The notes below the pieces were generated by a model. It searched no databases and was not told where the DNA came from. It worked only from the letters and a program-made list of their open reading frames with translations. The translations under genes and the position numbers were made by a program. A stretch of DNA of 64,000 bases from Selaginella moellendorffii (lineage: Eukaryota; Streptophyta; Lycopodiopsida; Selaginellales; Selaginellaceae): assembly GCF_000143415.4 (NCBI RefSeq), contig NW_003314270.1, positions 963,538-1,027,537 of the forward strand, in the 5' to 3' direction. Every line of letters begins with the position of its first letter. Position 1 is the stretch's first letter. This document shows, piece after piece, positions 47,844 to 59,993 of this stretch.

Positions 47844-49373
47844 CTAGAATTGGTGAAACTTCTTCGCTCTATTCTGAGCTACTTGCAAATTCCGTTTGCA
47901 CACCACCAGAATCTCATCAAGTTCTGTGGCCAAATCAGTCGTCTCGGAATCAAGCTTATCTTGAACATCCTTACTCAAATGCAATCCCAACTCCATTGCT
48001 ATTCGAGAATGCCTTCCAAACATGGCAAAGTAAGGATTTAGCTTGGTTCCATTGTATTGGCTATTTTTGTAAGCAAATTGCACCAACGGAAGATGTAAAT
48101 CCCACTATCCTTGCCTTTGACCAATGCTACAACGTAGCATATCCTCCACCACTTGATTTACACGCTCAGTTTGCCCATCTATTTGAGGATGATCTCCACT
48201 CGAGAGTTTCAAAGTCACTTGCATAGCCTTTGCAAATCTTTTCCAAAATCCACTAGTGAACTTTGAATCTCGATCATTAATGATGTCCTTTGGCAAACCA
48301 AAATCAGGAAAAACCTTCTCCAAGTAAACCGTAGCCAAGTCCGAGGCAGTGACAGTCTTTCGAAGAGCCAACAACCGCACATACTTCGTCAACCGATCCA
48401 CTATGACCCATACTTGCTCCTTTTGCCTCTGTGTTCGTGGCAAACAAGTCCATAGAGATACTACACCAATGGCTCTGAGAAATAGGTAAAGGTTGCAAAA
48501 GTCCCCTTGGCTTCTCCCGTGGCACCTTACCCGTTGACAAAGCTCGCATGATTTACAATACTTGAGGATATCAGCCTTCATATTCCTTTAATAAAAGTTG
48601 CGCTTAATCAACTCATACGTCTTCTTCCCCCCAAAATGACCGGCCTTTGGACGATCATGACAGTGGAATAAAACTTGAGTAATTAACGCATCCACCCATG
48701 GCAAATATACACGGCCATTGTAATAGAGAATCCCATCCACCAATGAGAAAGGAGCTTCCATCTGGTCTCGCAAAGAGGCCACCTCAGCATCCTGAGCCTG
48801 AGCATGCTCAACCAACTGCCCAAACTCACTGACCACCTTACTCAAATGATGACAAAATCATGTTTGTAATGTCGTCACATGACGAACACGAGATAAAGCA
48901 TTTGCCACCACATTTGATTTTCCTGGACGATGCTTAATAGGAAACTCCCCAAACTCCATGAGTTTGACCATCCAACGAGCTTGCCTAGTGTTCAACTCCT
49001 TCTGTGTGAAAAGATACACAAGTGGTTTGTGATCTGTCAACACCACGAATATTGCACCATAAAGATAGTGCCACCATGTCCGCAAAGCATGAACAATAGA
49101 GAGTAACTCTTGTTCATATGTGGAATAGCGTTGCTCCGTGGAATTCAAAGTTCAACTCTCATATGCAATAGGCTGTCCCTCTTGCATGAAAACTCCTCCT
49201 AGTGCATAACCACTCGCATTGCATGTCACCTCGTAAGGTTTCAATGGATCAGCAATGCAAAGCATTGGAGTTTCGCTCGAAAATCGTTTCAGTGCCACAA
49301 AACTCTCCTCTTGTGGCTTCTTCCACTCGAATGGCACATTCTTGTGTAACAACCGCGTCAAAGGAATAGCCAC
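47844..49373 (-). pseudogene. Gypsy 1 RNase H and integrase
   Basis: RNase H motifs (SETPMLCIADP, YSTYEQELLSIVHALRTW, TDHKPLVYL, RPGKSNVVANALSRV) are followed by the integrase HHCC finger (HCHDRPKAGHFGGKKTY, CKSCELCQR). The catalytic core has Asp in VWVIVDRLTKY, Asp in DRDSKFTSGFW and Glu in QTERVNQ. Stops and frameshifts separate the pieces at about 49150, 48850, 48585 and 48100. A HPVFYVSQLKG-like tail is legible near 47640. No clear chromodomain is seen. Confidence 0.85.
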
Positions 49374-49586
49374 CTCTGCAAACTTATGCTAGAAATGTCG
49401 GTAGTAACTAGCTATACCAAAAAAACTACGCAACTCGACCACTGTAGTTGGTGTAGGCCAATTTTCCACCACAACCATCTTTCTTGGATCCGTCTTGACA
49501 CCCTTAGATGTCACAATATAGCCTAGATATTCCACCTCCAACTTTGCAAATTCACATTTGCTCTTCTTCGCATAAAGTTTGTTGTC

Positions 49587-50171
49587 TCAAAGTAACAAAA
49601 AAACCTTGCACAAATGCACCCTATGCTCCTCCATATTCTTGCTAAAAACAAGAATATTATCCAAGAAAATCTCCACAAACTCATAAAGATAACATCTAAA
49701 TACCTCCGTCATCAACCGAGTAAATATGGCCGGTGCATTTGTCAAACCAAACGGCATAACTGTAAACTCAAAATGTCCGAAACTTGTGTTGAATGCCATC
49801 TTGGAGATAAATGCATCATCCATTTCAATATTATGATATCCACTCCTCAGATCAATCTTGGTAAACACTCGTGCTTCACCAAGCTTGTCCAGGATATCAT
49901 CCACACGTGGCATTAGCATCTTATCCTTCATTGTCTTTTTGTTTAAAGTGCGGTAGTCAATACACATCCATATTGAACTGTCCTTCACAAGCAAGACTAG
50001 AGCACCAAACAAAGACTTATTTGGCTGAATAAATCCAAACTCAAGTAACTCCTTGATTTGTCGTTGAACTTCTTGCTCTTCCGCATAACTTAACCAAAAT
50101 GGACGCCGGTAAATTGGCCGTGTCCCTGGCTCTAATGTAATCCCATGCTCCACACCTCGTAATGGAGGCAA
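49587..50171 (-). pseudogene. Gypsy 1 reverse transcriptase
   Basis: One 194-codon frame holds most RT motifs (YRRPFWLSYAE, CIDYRTLNKKT, FTKIDLRSGYHNI, FGHFEFTVMPFGLTNAPA). The catalytic box reads FLDN instead of the xxDD form (the Asn codon lies within 49656-49661), so catalysis is expected to be lost even if the frame were translated. Confidence 0.85.
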
Positions 50172-50237
50172 CCCATGAGGAAGTTCATGTGGAAAAACAT
50201 CAGAAAACTTGTCTAGTACATCCCGTACTGTTGCTTC

Positions 50238-51465
50238 TCACCCACACGTGCCTTGGTCCCCCAAGTCACGAACAAACAGCAAGTAACCACGGAACACGCC
50301 CTCTAGCATTAAAGCTGATTCATGCGTATCCTCAAGTTCCATCTTGTTCCACACACAATTGAGTTGATGAGCAATGATTGAAAGTCTCTTCCTCCAACTG
50401 GAATGGTCGTTCTCGTCATCCTCACGCTGTAAAGTTTGCAACTTTTTAATATCTAACTTACCGTGAGAAGAAGATTAGCCATTCTTCCTATCCTGCTACT
50501 TGTTCTTCAACTACGGACAATTAGGCTTGTAGTGTCCAAGTTCACCGCAATGATGACAACCCTGTCTATAATTCTTCACAAAAAACTTCTACTTCTTGGA
50601 CCCCTTTGCATCCGAAGTAGTCACCATTGACTTCAACTTGTGATGCTTGTTCCCATCCTTGTGTCCACAGCGATCATCACGACGATTCTCGATAGAAAGA
50701 CTCCGCAAACGCTTGCGAGACTTGTGCTTGTCATTGTCAAGTCGACGAGCTGCATCAAAGAGCTCCTCCAAACTCTTTGTAGGCTGAGAATGACACAAGT
50801 GTTGCCGCATGCTCTTACTATGTAGGCCATCAATGAAGTAGGACTTGTTCTGATCTGGATCCTTCGTTGGAACATGACTAATCAAGTGCGTAAGTTTCTC
50901 AATATAGTCCCCAAGCATCATTTTCCCTTGCTGGAAATGTCGAAGTTCTGTATGAGCATTCTCCACGTCATAATGAGGGGAAAAACGTAAACGGAAAGTA
51001 GCCTCAAACTCATCTATGGTAGACACTAGTGGTTTTCTTATCCACAACACGGGACTTCTCAAGCCAATTCCACCATCGAAGACCCACATCACGCAAAACC
51101 ATTGGAATAGCCGCTAAAGCCTCTGCATCTGAAGTTCCCCTAGAAGCCAAGAACTTCTTCATATTGGCTAGCCAAGCGAGACACTTGTCCACACCACCAT
51201 CACCAGAAAAGGTTGAAATTTTGAGTCAATCTACCAAAGAAAGCTTACTTGGAGCACTACCTCGTCCAGCCTCGAGTGCCTCAACAGGCCCACGCATGGT
51301 ATCCATCATGCCATGCATCTCATCTTGCATCTCTTGCTGATTTCGATTAAGGGCTCGCAGCTCATGAACCACATCTTGAATGGTCTAAATCTCTGTAGCT
51401 TCTTCGGCACCATCGTTGGCACCACCATCGACAATAGGATTCCAGCGTTCATCTTGATTGGCCAT
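50238..51465 (-). pseudogene. Gypsy 1 gag with zinc knuckle
   Basis: The frame opens at 51465 just after the PBS and breaks within about 30 codons. Capsid-like sequence (WWNWLEKSR, FRLRFSPHYDVENA, SLEELFDAARRLD) runs to about 50589. A complete CCHC knuckle (CHHCGELGHYKPNCP) lies at about 50510-50560. A protease-like region is not clearly legible. Confidence 0.75.
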
Positions 51466-51489
51466 TGCAACCAACTCCTCTGATACCAA

Positions 51490-51717
51490 TGTTATGATCC
51501 AGCGCAAAAAGACAAAGATCTAATTGCCCTAGACTATGCTACGCCACCTCTTGAGGTTCCTCACCACCCAACTACCCCCGAGCTACCTCAAAAGCTCCAC
51601 TGCACTGCCACTGTGAGCCCTAGGGTAAGTTAAGTCCCTTACCCTAACATGCCTTAATATACCCTTGAGCTTCCCTTTGACCGATGTTGACCACGTAGTC
51701 AAAGCTGGTGCCTAACA
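51490..51717 (-). repeat. 5' LTR of gypsy 1 (228 bp)
   Basis: The direct-repeat partner of 47243-47475, bounded inward by the tRNA-Met PBS. Confidence 0.9.
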
Positions 51718-51723
51718 ATTAAA

Positions 51724-52124
51724 TGTTAGGATCCTATCCCTTACACCCTAAACCAACTAGCTTAAGGGGTGATCACTTGATTGCAGGGCCCTTTCTTTAT
51801 CCTATTATCCTGATCTAGTGCCTAACAATCCTCCCCTCGCTAGGGAATGATCGTCCACGATCATACTTAAGCCACCATCCGGTCACCATGGTACTTCTCT
51901 TAGGGACCCTAAGCCTACCAAGCCTTGGTTCTCCCTTTAGATCCACTATGTTGAATATTCCTTCAAAATATTCCTGCCCCACTCGTCAGCCACAAGAATC
52001 AAACTGGGCTCCGATACCAATGTTATGATCCTATCCCTTACACCCTAAACCAACTGGCTAAAGGGGTGATCACTTGATTGCAAGGCCCTTTCTTTATCCT
52101 ATTATCCTGACCTGGTGCCTAACA
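51724..52124 (-). mobile_element. TRIM element (401 bp) with 104-bp LTRs
   Basis: LTRs at 51724-51827 and 52021-52124 are near-identical direct repeats with TGTTAG and TAACA ends. On the minus strand the PBS TTGGTATCGGAG (52009-52020) follows the first LTR, and a GCGAGGGGAGGAT polypurine tract precedes the second. The internal 193 bp have no coding capacity. This meets every structural criterion for a terminal-repeat retrotransposon in miniature. It lies 6 bp from the gypsy 1 LTR and shares its terminal motifs. Confidence 0.92.
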
Positions 52125-52129
52125 AAAAT

Positions 52130-53975
52130 AGTGTATCATAATAGGTTGAAATTGGTTACTGTAGTATGGAGTTGAAGTAATGGGCAATCCAAGTGTCAGT
52201 AAAATTAGATATAAGATATATGAGGATGCTTTTGAGAGGCAAGTGTTGGGCTTGGGTCCATGGTGACAAGTCTACTTCTATTCCAACCCCATGTTTCCAT
52301 AGGGAATGAAAGCAAGTAGGATTTTCAAGATAGTGCTAGTTATATTGTTGCAACACTGATGTCAACTATACAAAGCGGCTTGAAGATACTATAGTGACTA
52401 AACCTAATGTAGTACCTAAAGAATGGCTAGTTGCTAATAGGGTCATGCTCACCTCAAATGAGATTGAAAACCTTGAGAAATCTAATTTCAATCTTGAGAG
52501 GAGAGTTGGAAACATGAGTGAGAGAACCAAGACTATTCCCATAGAGATGCACAGAAAGCTAGCAAGAAAAGATAAGGCAATTAAATTGATTGGTACCGTC
52601 TCCAAGTAGAAGCAGGGTAAAATAAGATTGGCTTAAATACTTGAGTGTGAGATTCTTTCCATAAAGTACATCACTACGCTTGCAAAGGAGTACATAGTCA
52701 AAAAAAAATGTGGAGAGTAGACAATCATCATTCAAGACCTTCCTTCTTGCACATGTTCAGACTTTATGAAGCGTGAGGAACATAGAAAGGTATATGTTTT
52801 TTACAAACATATGTACTACATCTTTATCAACATCTTGCACTAGAATTCTAAAGTGGATATTTATATATACCAAAAAAGCTTTATTATTGTTGAGTTGTAG
52901 AAGACTTTTGGAGCTAACTAGATTTTCCAAGACTATCAATGTTTATTCTCTATCAATAATATAAACTTATTATACTTTATATAATTAATATAAAAAATTT
53001 TAATTTCACTTTTCATTACATATACTTGCAAGTGTTCTTTCCGCAATATTGCCCATAGTACTTATATGTCTTCATTTTTGTCTTTATCATCCCAAAACAT
53101 ATTTCGTAGTAACCTTTTAGGTGCATGATTTTGTAGTGTTTTGTAAGAGTATATATACCATTATAGATCATCACCATTATTTTCACTAGAAGCTAGAAAA
53201 CATAAGGGCATTTCTTGAAAGTCATGGAATTGTAATTTTCTAAAATAAGTAGGAGAACATTCTATTTCACCCAATTTGTTACACTCTTTATCATTGTATT
53301 TATCTTTAACTCGTAATCACTATCTTCACTATCCTGTCTTTATTTCTCTTATATGGTTTGGTTATGTTATACAATGGGATGACTATTGCAACTTCTAGCC
53401 TTTGAATTACTACTTTGGGAAGAAAAATTGCAAGAGTTAAAATTACTAATATTAAACCTTATAAATGTTTGTATGCACTTCCCTCTCTTCGAATATGACT
53501 GCAAGTGAAGATCCATAAATCTAAACATTATACTATGCTGAACCCCTCAAGAATGTATTCTAGAGAAGAATCAAGTCTCTCTTTTATATGCAATAAGCCT
53601 ACATCAATAGTTTTTTTTCCTTTCAAACAGTTATATGGCTTTATATAGAAATCTTATTTCAAATTTAATAATTTTTAAAGTCTGAAAAACTTGATATTTA
53701 CTAGCTAGAGAATATAGAGTATAGATTTAAGAGGAAGTGACAAGAATACTTTTTCTAGAAACATCTTATTTTATGTTATAATAAACATGGCATATAATTA
53801 ATATTTAAATTGTTAGAATATGAATTGTCCTTTAGAACATTTTTATCTATTTAATATATAGAGAGTTGTGAAATTACTAGATTCACCATAACCTTAATAT
53901 TTTAAAGTTTATAATATTTTTTTTAAATTACAATAGAAAATTAAGCTCAACTCGTGAGCTCGTAAGCTCAAGTAT
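52130..53975. other. AT-rich non-coding region
   Basis: Only short frames are present (for example 52394-52609). No recognised gene, RNA or repeat family. Confidence 0.5.
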
Positions 53976-54430
53976 TGTCCACACTCCCATAAAGAAAAAC
54001 CTTAACTATTAGACACATGGGCTAAGGATAGGAAAGTAGAACTTGAGTTTAGAGCCTTAAGCCACTGAACGAAGAGATGGAACTAAACTCTTAAACATAT
54101 AACCAAGGAGTAAAGAAATCAAAGCACAGAATAACTTTAGAGCTTTCAACTCAATGAGTGAAGGGACAAAAACACAAAGTGACTCCGGAACATACAACCC
54201 AAGGAGCAAAGGAACAAAAACACAGAGTGATGTTAGAGCAGTTGTAGAGTTTTTAACATCCCAATGCTAAGACTAGCATATAAAATAGAGTTACATATGC
54301 TTGGACTCAAACTGGATGCAAAACAAGGACAAGCACATAAGCAAGAGCTAAACTATAACCTAGGTTGGTTAACTATACTCGACTTACCCATTATCCCTAC
54401 TATACATTTAAGACCCCCCCACCCCCCTCC
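53976..54430. repeat. Dispersed repeat copy A with 47-48-bp subrepeats and C-tract
   Basis: At least three tandem subrepeats run from about 54101 to 54245 (CCAAGGAGYAAAGRAA and ACACARAGTGAC motifs). A conserved block (CATCCCAATGCTAAG, CCCATTATCCCTACTATAC) follows and ends in a C-rich run at about 54412-54430. Relatives lie at 56095-56230, 56260-56720 and 63365-63800. Confidence 0.7.
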
Positions 54431-56094
54431 TCTTGAGGAATACATGCTTTAGGCTTTTGCCATAGTCCTATGAGTTAGTCTTTAAGACAATCACAAAAAT
54501 TTATTAAGTATAAAATGGTGTTAAATTGTAAATTTAGAAGTAGAAACAATATCATTGTGTTTAGGACAATCTCTACATTTTGTAGATATAGATTTAAACA
54601 CTTCCCATAAATAGTTAATAGGACCAACATAAGGAGCATGATAGCAAAAGTGTTTGGCAAACACAGTAAGTTATTATTTAGTAATATTAAGGGAGTAGTC
54701 TCAATATTGCAATTAGTCACTAGTCACTAGCCACTATAAGACACAACGGGACAAGAACTTTTTACTGGGCAAAATATGCTTAGTTAATAGTATGTAGGAA
54801 TTCCATTCTTATACTTGTTTAGTCTAAGTACATTTGAAATACCCAATTAACTCCATTAGTACAAGAGGGACTAATAAAGGTTCTAGCAATATTGGCTTTT
54901 TGATATCATGGTAGTAAAGAAAGAATACTTGAAAGAACTCACTAACAAGTAACTTTTGATACCCACAGTTACATTCACGACAATTTTATACTTGTCTAAC
55001 AAAAATGTAATACTCTAGATACAACATGAGAGCTTATGGATAAATATGGACAAATGACTAGTTGAATCTCATTGAACAATAAGCTCATCAATATATTTAG
55101 CTAACAACTTTGAGCACAACTAAAATAGCTAGCTACAAATGATTAACATTTAGCCTAAACTAAAGTGAAGACCATGAAATGGACTTATACAGATACACAA
55201 CCTCATAATCGACAAAGCTACAATATAGGTACTAACACCTCAATTGCAAACAATTAAGTTGGACATCACTTATTCTCAATTGAAGTATAGGGTTGCCAAG
55301 ACTAAATCAAGATCAGTGAGAGTTCACTATTTTCATAACTTCTAATGAAATACAAGGTGCAACTTGTCATTGACACTACAAAGAAAGGCATAAAGGTTAT
55401 TTTTTTTGAAAAATGCAACAACAATTTGAATGTGACACCCAATTTGAATTCTCCACTTCAAATATAAAGTCAACTTTGATCAACTTTATCAACTCAACAT
55501 AGAAAATATTGAACTTTAGAGGTCCCAACCTAAACACCAACAAGATTATATTCCCCTTTTTCCTTATTTTTCTAGGGTAAGAGAGTTCACATAACAGATA
55601 TGTTTGAGTAGGATTTCAATGTATAAGAGAGTGTTCTCCCCACTGTTGAGAGGCTCCCCTTTCAATATCTTGACTCCACTAGAGAGGATTGCCTTCTAGT
55701 TAAGTTAACAAAAGTTGCAAACTTTGATGAGAACCTCGGCACTAGTGTTGGAGAGATTTTAGAAGCAAGGAGGAATGTGCCTAACTACAAAATTCTAGGC
55801 ATCATGCTCAAATTCTAAAGATGTATTTTTATTTTTCATTCTTTTTAGACAGCATAAGTGGGTTTTATTCTCTTTGTGGCTTATTCGAGAATCAATTCAA
55901 GAAATAGTAATCATGTCTTGTAGATTTGGTCAGGATATATGGTTTAGCATCAAGAATTTCTAGATTTAATGCAAGAATCAACACATGCAATTTCTATTTC
56001 CTCACGGCTATAATGCATGTGGTTTTCACCTTTTATCTTATAGTGATTTATCATAGGATAACAATGAAATGCAATCTAAATTCTCATAAACTAT
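54431..56094. other. AT-rich non-coding region
   Basis: Nothing recognisable beyond AT-rich sequence with short frames. Confidence 0.5.
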
Positions 56095-56720
56095 GTGTTA
56101 TATGCTATGTGCCACATAAGAGCTAAACTATGCCTCAAGTTGGTTGGCCATACCTAACTTACCCACTATCCCTACTATACATTTGGAACCACCACCCCCC
56201 CCCCCCCTCTGTGCCCCCCTCCCCCCTTTCGATAACTTTTGATACCCGTCCCATAGTCACATTCTATGTGTCCAAGGACAATAGACTAGGACCCATGTTT
56301 CAAAGCCTTGGGCCACCAAATGAAGGAATAGAGCTAAACTTCCAAGCTTATAACTAAGGAATAAAGGAACCGAAGCATAGAGTGACTCTTAAGTGTTCAG
56401 CCCAAAGAGCAAAGGGATAGTAACACAAAATGACTTGGATTAGTCATAAAGCTTTTAGCATCCCAATGCTAAGATCAACATGCAAAATGGAGTTAAACAG
56501 AGTTTAATGCTATTTTAGCATATCAATGGTCTAACATGATGATATAGATACTTCACCAGCTAGTATGGTTTAGAACTTAGGCTTAGACCTAACCAAATGC
56601 AAAATAAGGACAAGCACAAACATGCAAAAAAAGGATAGATGGGAGCTAGATTATGCCTCAGGTTAGTTGGTTATACTCAACCTACCCATTATCCCTATTA
56701 TACATTCATTTAAAACCCCC
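56095..56720. repeat. Dispersed repeat copies B and C, with long C-tracts
   Basis: 56095-56190 carries the CACTATCCCTACTATACATTT end block and runs into a very C-rich stretch at about 56190-56227. 56260-56720 is a second, fuller copy with the subrepeat region, the CATCCCAATGCTAAG block and the CCCATTATCCCTATTATAC end block, finishing in CCCCCC. Confidence 0.7.
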
Positions 56721-56734
56721 CACAACCTTGCAAA

Positions 56735-56890
56735 TTCTATTTTCACACCATCAAAATCTCATCAAGTTTTGTGGCCAGATCAATCACCTCTGGATTAAGC
56801 TTGTCTTGAAGATTCTTACTCAAATGCAATCTAATTCCATCACTATTCAAGGATGCCTTTAAACATGGCAAAGTAAGGACTTAATTTAGT
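56735..56890 (-). mobile_element. Gypsy 1-family pol fragment
   Basis: It closely matches 47879-48045 of gypsy 1 (landmarks CATCAAGTTYTGTGGCCA, TTACTCAAATGCAATC, ACATGGCAAAGTAAGGA). It directly follows dispersed repeat copy C. Confidence 0.75.
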
Positions 56891-57354
56891 TTCAATTCGC
56901 CACTAGGTGGGGTGTATGCCATTGATGCTATATGGGCAAATCAGAGGCCACACCATCCATATGCAATCAAGCCGACCGGAACATAAATCCATGAATGGCC
57001 ATATTCACCCCACACTCACAAAGTGTGTATGAGGTAGCAAATGGTTGCATACACTCAGACACATGCCCTCAGGCATATGTTGCATTCAAAACTTTGATGA
57101 TTCATAAAATTCTGCAATTCACATCATGTATTGCATTTCACTATGTTCTTCATTATTGTGAGAGCCTAGATAGCTATTGCTGAGAGTAACATAAGATCAA
57201 AAACAGCTAGTTGATAACAATCACATGGCCTACATTTGAGTGGCTAGTGATCTAGTCCCAGATCACTACATATAATGACGGCATCGGGGAGAAGAGGGCA
57301 AACCTAGCTGCAACTGTGGATGTCACATTTCCCATGGTTGAGAATCCACAAATT
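56891..57354. other. Non-coding spacer
   Basis: No gene or repeat recognised. Confidence 0.5.
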
Positions 57355-57781
57355 TGTTGGGAATTATGGGAACAAGAACAACACCTTCTTCTTGGTGGAA
57401 AGAGCTCTAGCCGGGTGTAAACTAAAAAATGCAGAAGACAAAGAGAAACACAGCGGAAATGAAGAAGAGGCCTTAGACTAGCGTTGATTTAGATTGTAGA
57501 GAAATGGAACAAGGCAAACCTATATATACTATAAGTTGATGAAGCTCCACCACTCTTGGATCAAGGACGGCCTAAATATAGCTAAGGTTGAGAAAGTGTC
57601 ATGTCATCATCAAGAATGTGGTTCAAGACTCAAGAATCGTATAGGAAATCAGAGAGTCAGGAATAGAGAAGTATCTTGATAGTCAAGAATATGGAAGTGT
57701 CTCGAGAGTCAGGAATATGGTCTATGGGTCAGGAATCCAGTGAGAGTCAGAAATGTGGCAAGAATTGGGGGATTCCTAACA
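57355..57781 (-). repeat. 3' LTR of gypsy 2 (427 bp)
   Basis: Bases from about 57427 onward match 61573-61907 in direct orientation, including the CCACCACTCTTGGATCAAGG block. It contains TATATATACTATA, a possible promoter core. Confidence 0.85.
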
Positions 57782-58475
57782 ACACCCCCTCCTCAAGAAC
57801 GAGTAGAACAAGAACGTGAATGGGAACAAAGAGGAGGATGAGATGGGTGGCGAGGGATGGGAGAGGTAGAATGAAAAGAATGAGGACTGGGATGAGAAGG
57901 ATAGTGGCAATGGAAGTCTTGAACAAGGTCAAGAGAATGAATCAAGTTGTCAAGTGCATTTCTCACGTCCGTAACCCTTCCAGTCTACCAAATAGTAGAG
58001 TTTAGACTGTGAGATCTTGGAATCAAGGATGTCCTAAACCTCATACTCAGACCCATCCTCGAGCTGCACTGGTGGAGGTGGAGGCATGACCCAATTTGAA
58101 ATAGGACTGGGAATATAAGGCTCAAGGAGGGAGGAGTGAAAAACTAGGTGAATTTGATATGAGGGAAGTGCAAGGTGATAAATGACAGGATTAATGATGG
58201 TAGTGATAGGGAAAGGACCGAGGCGTTTGAAATCAAGTTTGGGACATGGCCTAATGGTGGAGATATTTCGCCTGAGGAGCCAGACTTTATCCCCGATATT
58301 GTACCGGGGACCATCTTAACGATGTGGTTTGGTGATGTTTTGTGAGATTCTTAAGCACGATGGAGGTGGAAGGAGATGGAGTTGTGGATTTCCTGGAGGT
58401 TGGAGACAAATGCCTCAGAACAGGGATTGGAATGAGAGGATTCGGATGGAGAAGTGAGAGATTGAATCGAGGATT

Positions 58476-58941
58476 TCAGTCAGAGTTTGCAAAGAAGGGG
58501 GAAACTCGAAGGGAGGAGTGAACAGAGTTGTTATAGGAGAACACAGCAAGGGGAAAGATATCAAACCAGTCATTTTGATGATAGTTGATGAAGCACCTCA
58601 GGAATTGTTCCAACATCTTAATTGTTCGCTCAGATTGTCCCTTAGTTTGAGGATGATACGCCGAAGAAAGGTTGCCCTTCACTCCAAGCAATTGCAAGAA
58701 CTGTTGCCAAAAATGAGAGATGAACTGAGTGCGCCATTTTTGTGAAGCGATCCACCATGACTAAAATGTTGTTGAAGCCTCTAGAACTCAAAAGATCACT
58801 CAAGAAATCCATAGAGATGGATTCCCAAGGACTTGAAGTGACCGGGAGGGAACGAAGCAAACCTGAAGGAAGGTGGTGAGGTACCTTATTCCAGGCACAA
58901 GTGTTGCAGGAGGTAACAAAAGCTTTGATGTAGTTGTCCAT
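58476..58941 (-). pseudogene. Gypsy 2 integrase fragment
   Basis: SCNTCAWNK is the end of the zinc finger. SPWESISMDFLSDL and VMVDRFTKMAHSV contain the first catalytic Asp. Further on, SAYHPQTKGQSERTIKMLEQFLR holds the Glu. The piece holding the middle Asp is disrupted by a frame change near 58690. Confidence 0.8.
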
Positions 58942-59399
58942 GTGGGGCCACTAAAAGTCCCATGCAACTAGCTTATAGGTTTTTGCAATGCCGAAGTGAC
59001 TAGAAGTCGGGCTATCGTGGCACACCATTAGGACCAACCTTCAAGCATCACCTTCAGGAACGTAAAAGTGCTCCCCATGGTACAATAAGCCATTTAAAAA
59101 CTCGAACTCGTCAAATCGCCAACAATCAGAAGTCACTGGGTGTCCAGCCTGAAGATGGGGGAAAATGTCGCTGGTGAGGTCATCGGATTAAAGATCGTTT
59201 CTGATCGCATCCATCAAGGAGGAGTCCTAAGGGGCCAAGGAAATTGCCATAACTTGAAGCCGATCAGAACCAGGGATAACCTGATCTTGTTGATCGAAGG
59301 CAAGATTACCAAGCCTAAAACTAAGATAGGAGTGCATTGAAAGAGCATCAGGAAGGCCCTAAAGCTTTCCAGGTTTGTACTTGATAACAAAGTCAAATT

Positions 59400-59804
59400 G
59401 ACTTAGGAATTGTGCCCACCTTGCCTAATGACGGCTCAAAACTCAGAAAGTGGCAAAGTACTTGAGATTTTTGTGATCCATCCAGACTGTTTTCTGATGG
59501 CTTGCCCCCTCCAAGAAAAAATGCCACTCTCCAAAGGAATCCACGATGGCAAGGAGCTCCTTGTCATGGATTTCGTAATTGAACCCCGAGGCAAGGTTCT
59601 CGTCCACATACTCTTTAAGGGCTTTAAGCTCAGATGGGGATAACCCGTAGATAGGCCCCCACAGAGGTGATGCTCCTTCCTATAAATCAATGAGACAGTC
59701 ATAAGGCTGATGAATAAGTAGTACATCAGCTTTTTTTTTGTTAAACACATCTCCAAAATCATAATACTTCTTAGGAAGACTGACAAGAGAAACATGTAAA
59801 GCAA
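59400..59804 (-). pseudogene. Gypsy 2 RT start fused directly to RNase H
   Basis: One frame reads through [19 protein letters not shown] (the N-terminal edge of RT) and then [19 protein letters not shown] and MDHKNLKYF (RNase H), with nothing between. About 600-700 bp of RT normally separate these. The junction is near 59588-59596. Confidence 0.8.
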
Positions 59805-59993
59805 AAAGGAAAATAAGTTCTTCGTGAAGGAGTTCTTTCATAGTGATTGTGGAGATAGGAGGAGGTGTATGATTGAATGGAATGATGAGACGAGGATACT
59901 ATCCAATGTAAGATGGAAGAGAGGGGAAAGAAGAGGGTGAAAACTTCATAAAGTCAGGAATAGAACCCTCATTTAAGTTTAAGGAACTTTTCC

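Larger units (their letters stand above)
47243..51717 (-). mobile_element. Ty3/gypsy retrotransposon 1, both LTRs present, coding region decayed
   Basis: On the minus strand the order is LTR (51490-51717), PBS, gag, RT, RNase H, integrase, PPT, LTR (47243-47475). LTR ends are TGTTAGGC and ATAACA. The PBS at 51478-51489 (TTGGTATCAGAG) fits initiator tRNA-Met. A G-rich tract ending GGGGGGGGAAGAAT precedes the 3' LTR. AAAAT at 47238-47242 is the left flank; the right flank is discussed in a finding. Many stops and frameshifts show it is inactive. Confidence 0.9.

Noticed and set aside
52394-52609. Lysine/glutamate-rich 71-codon frame
   Set aside because: Short, isolated in AT-rich decayed sequence and without a recognised family.
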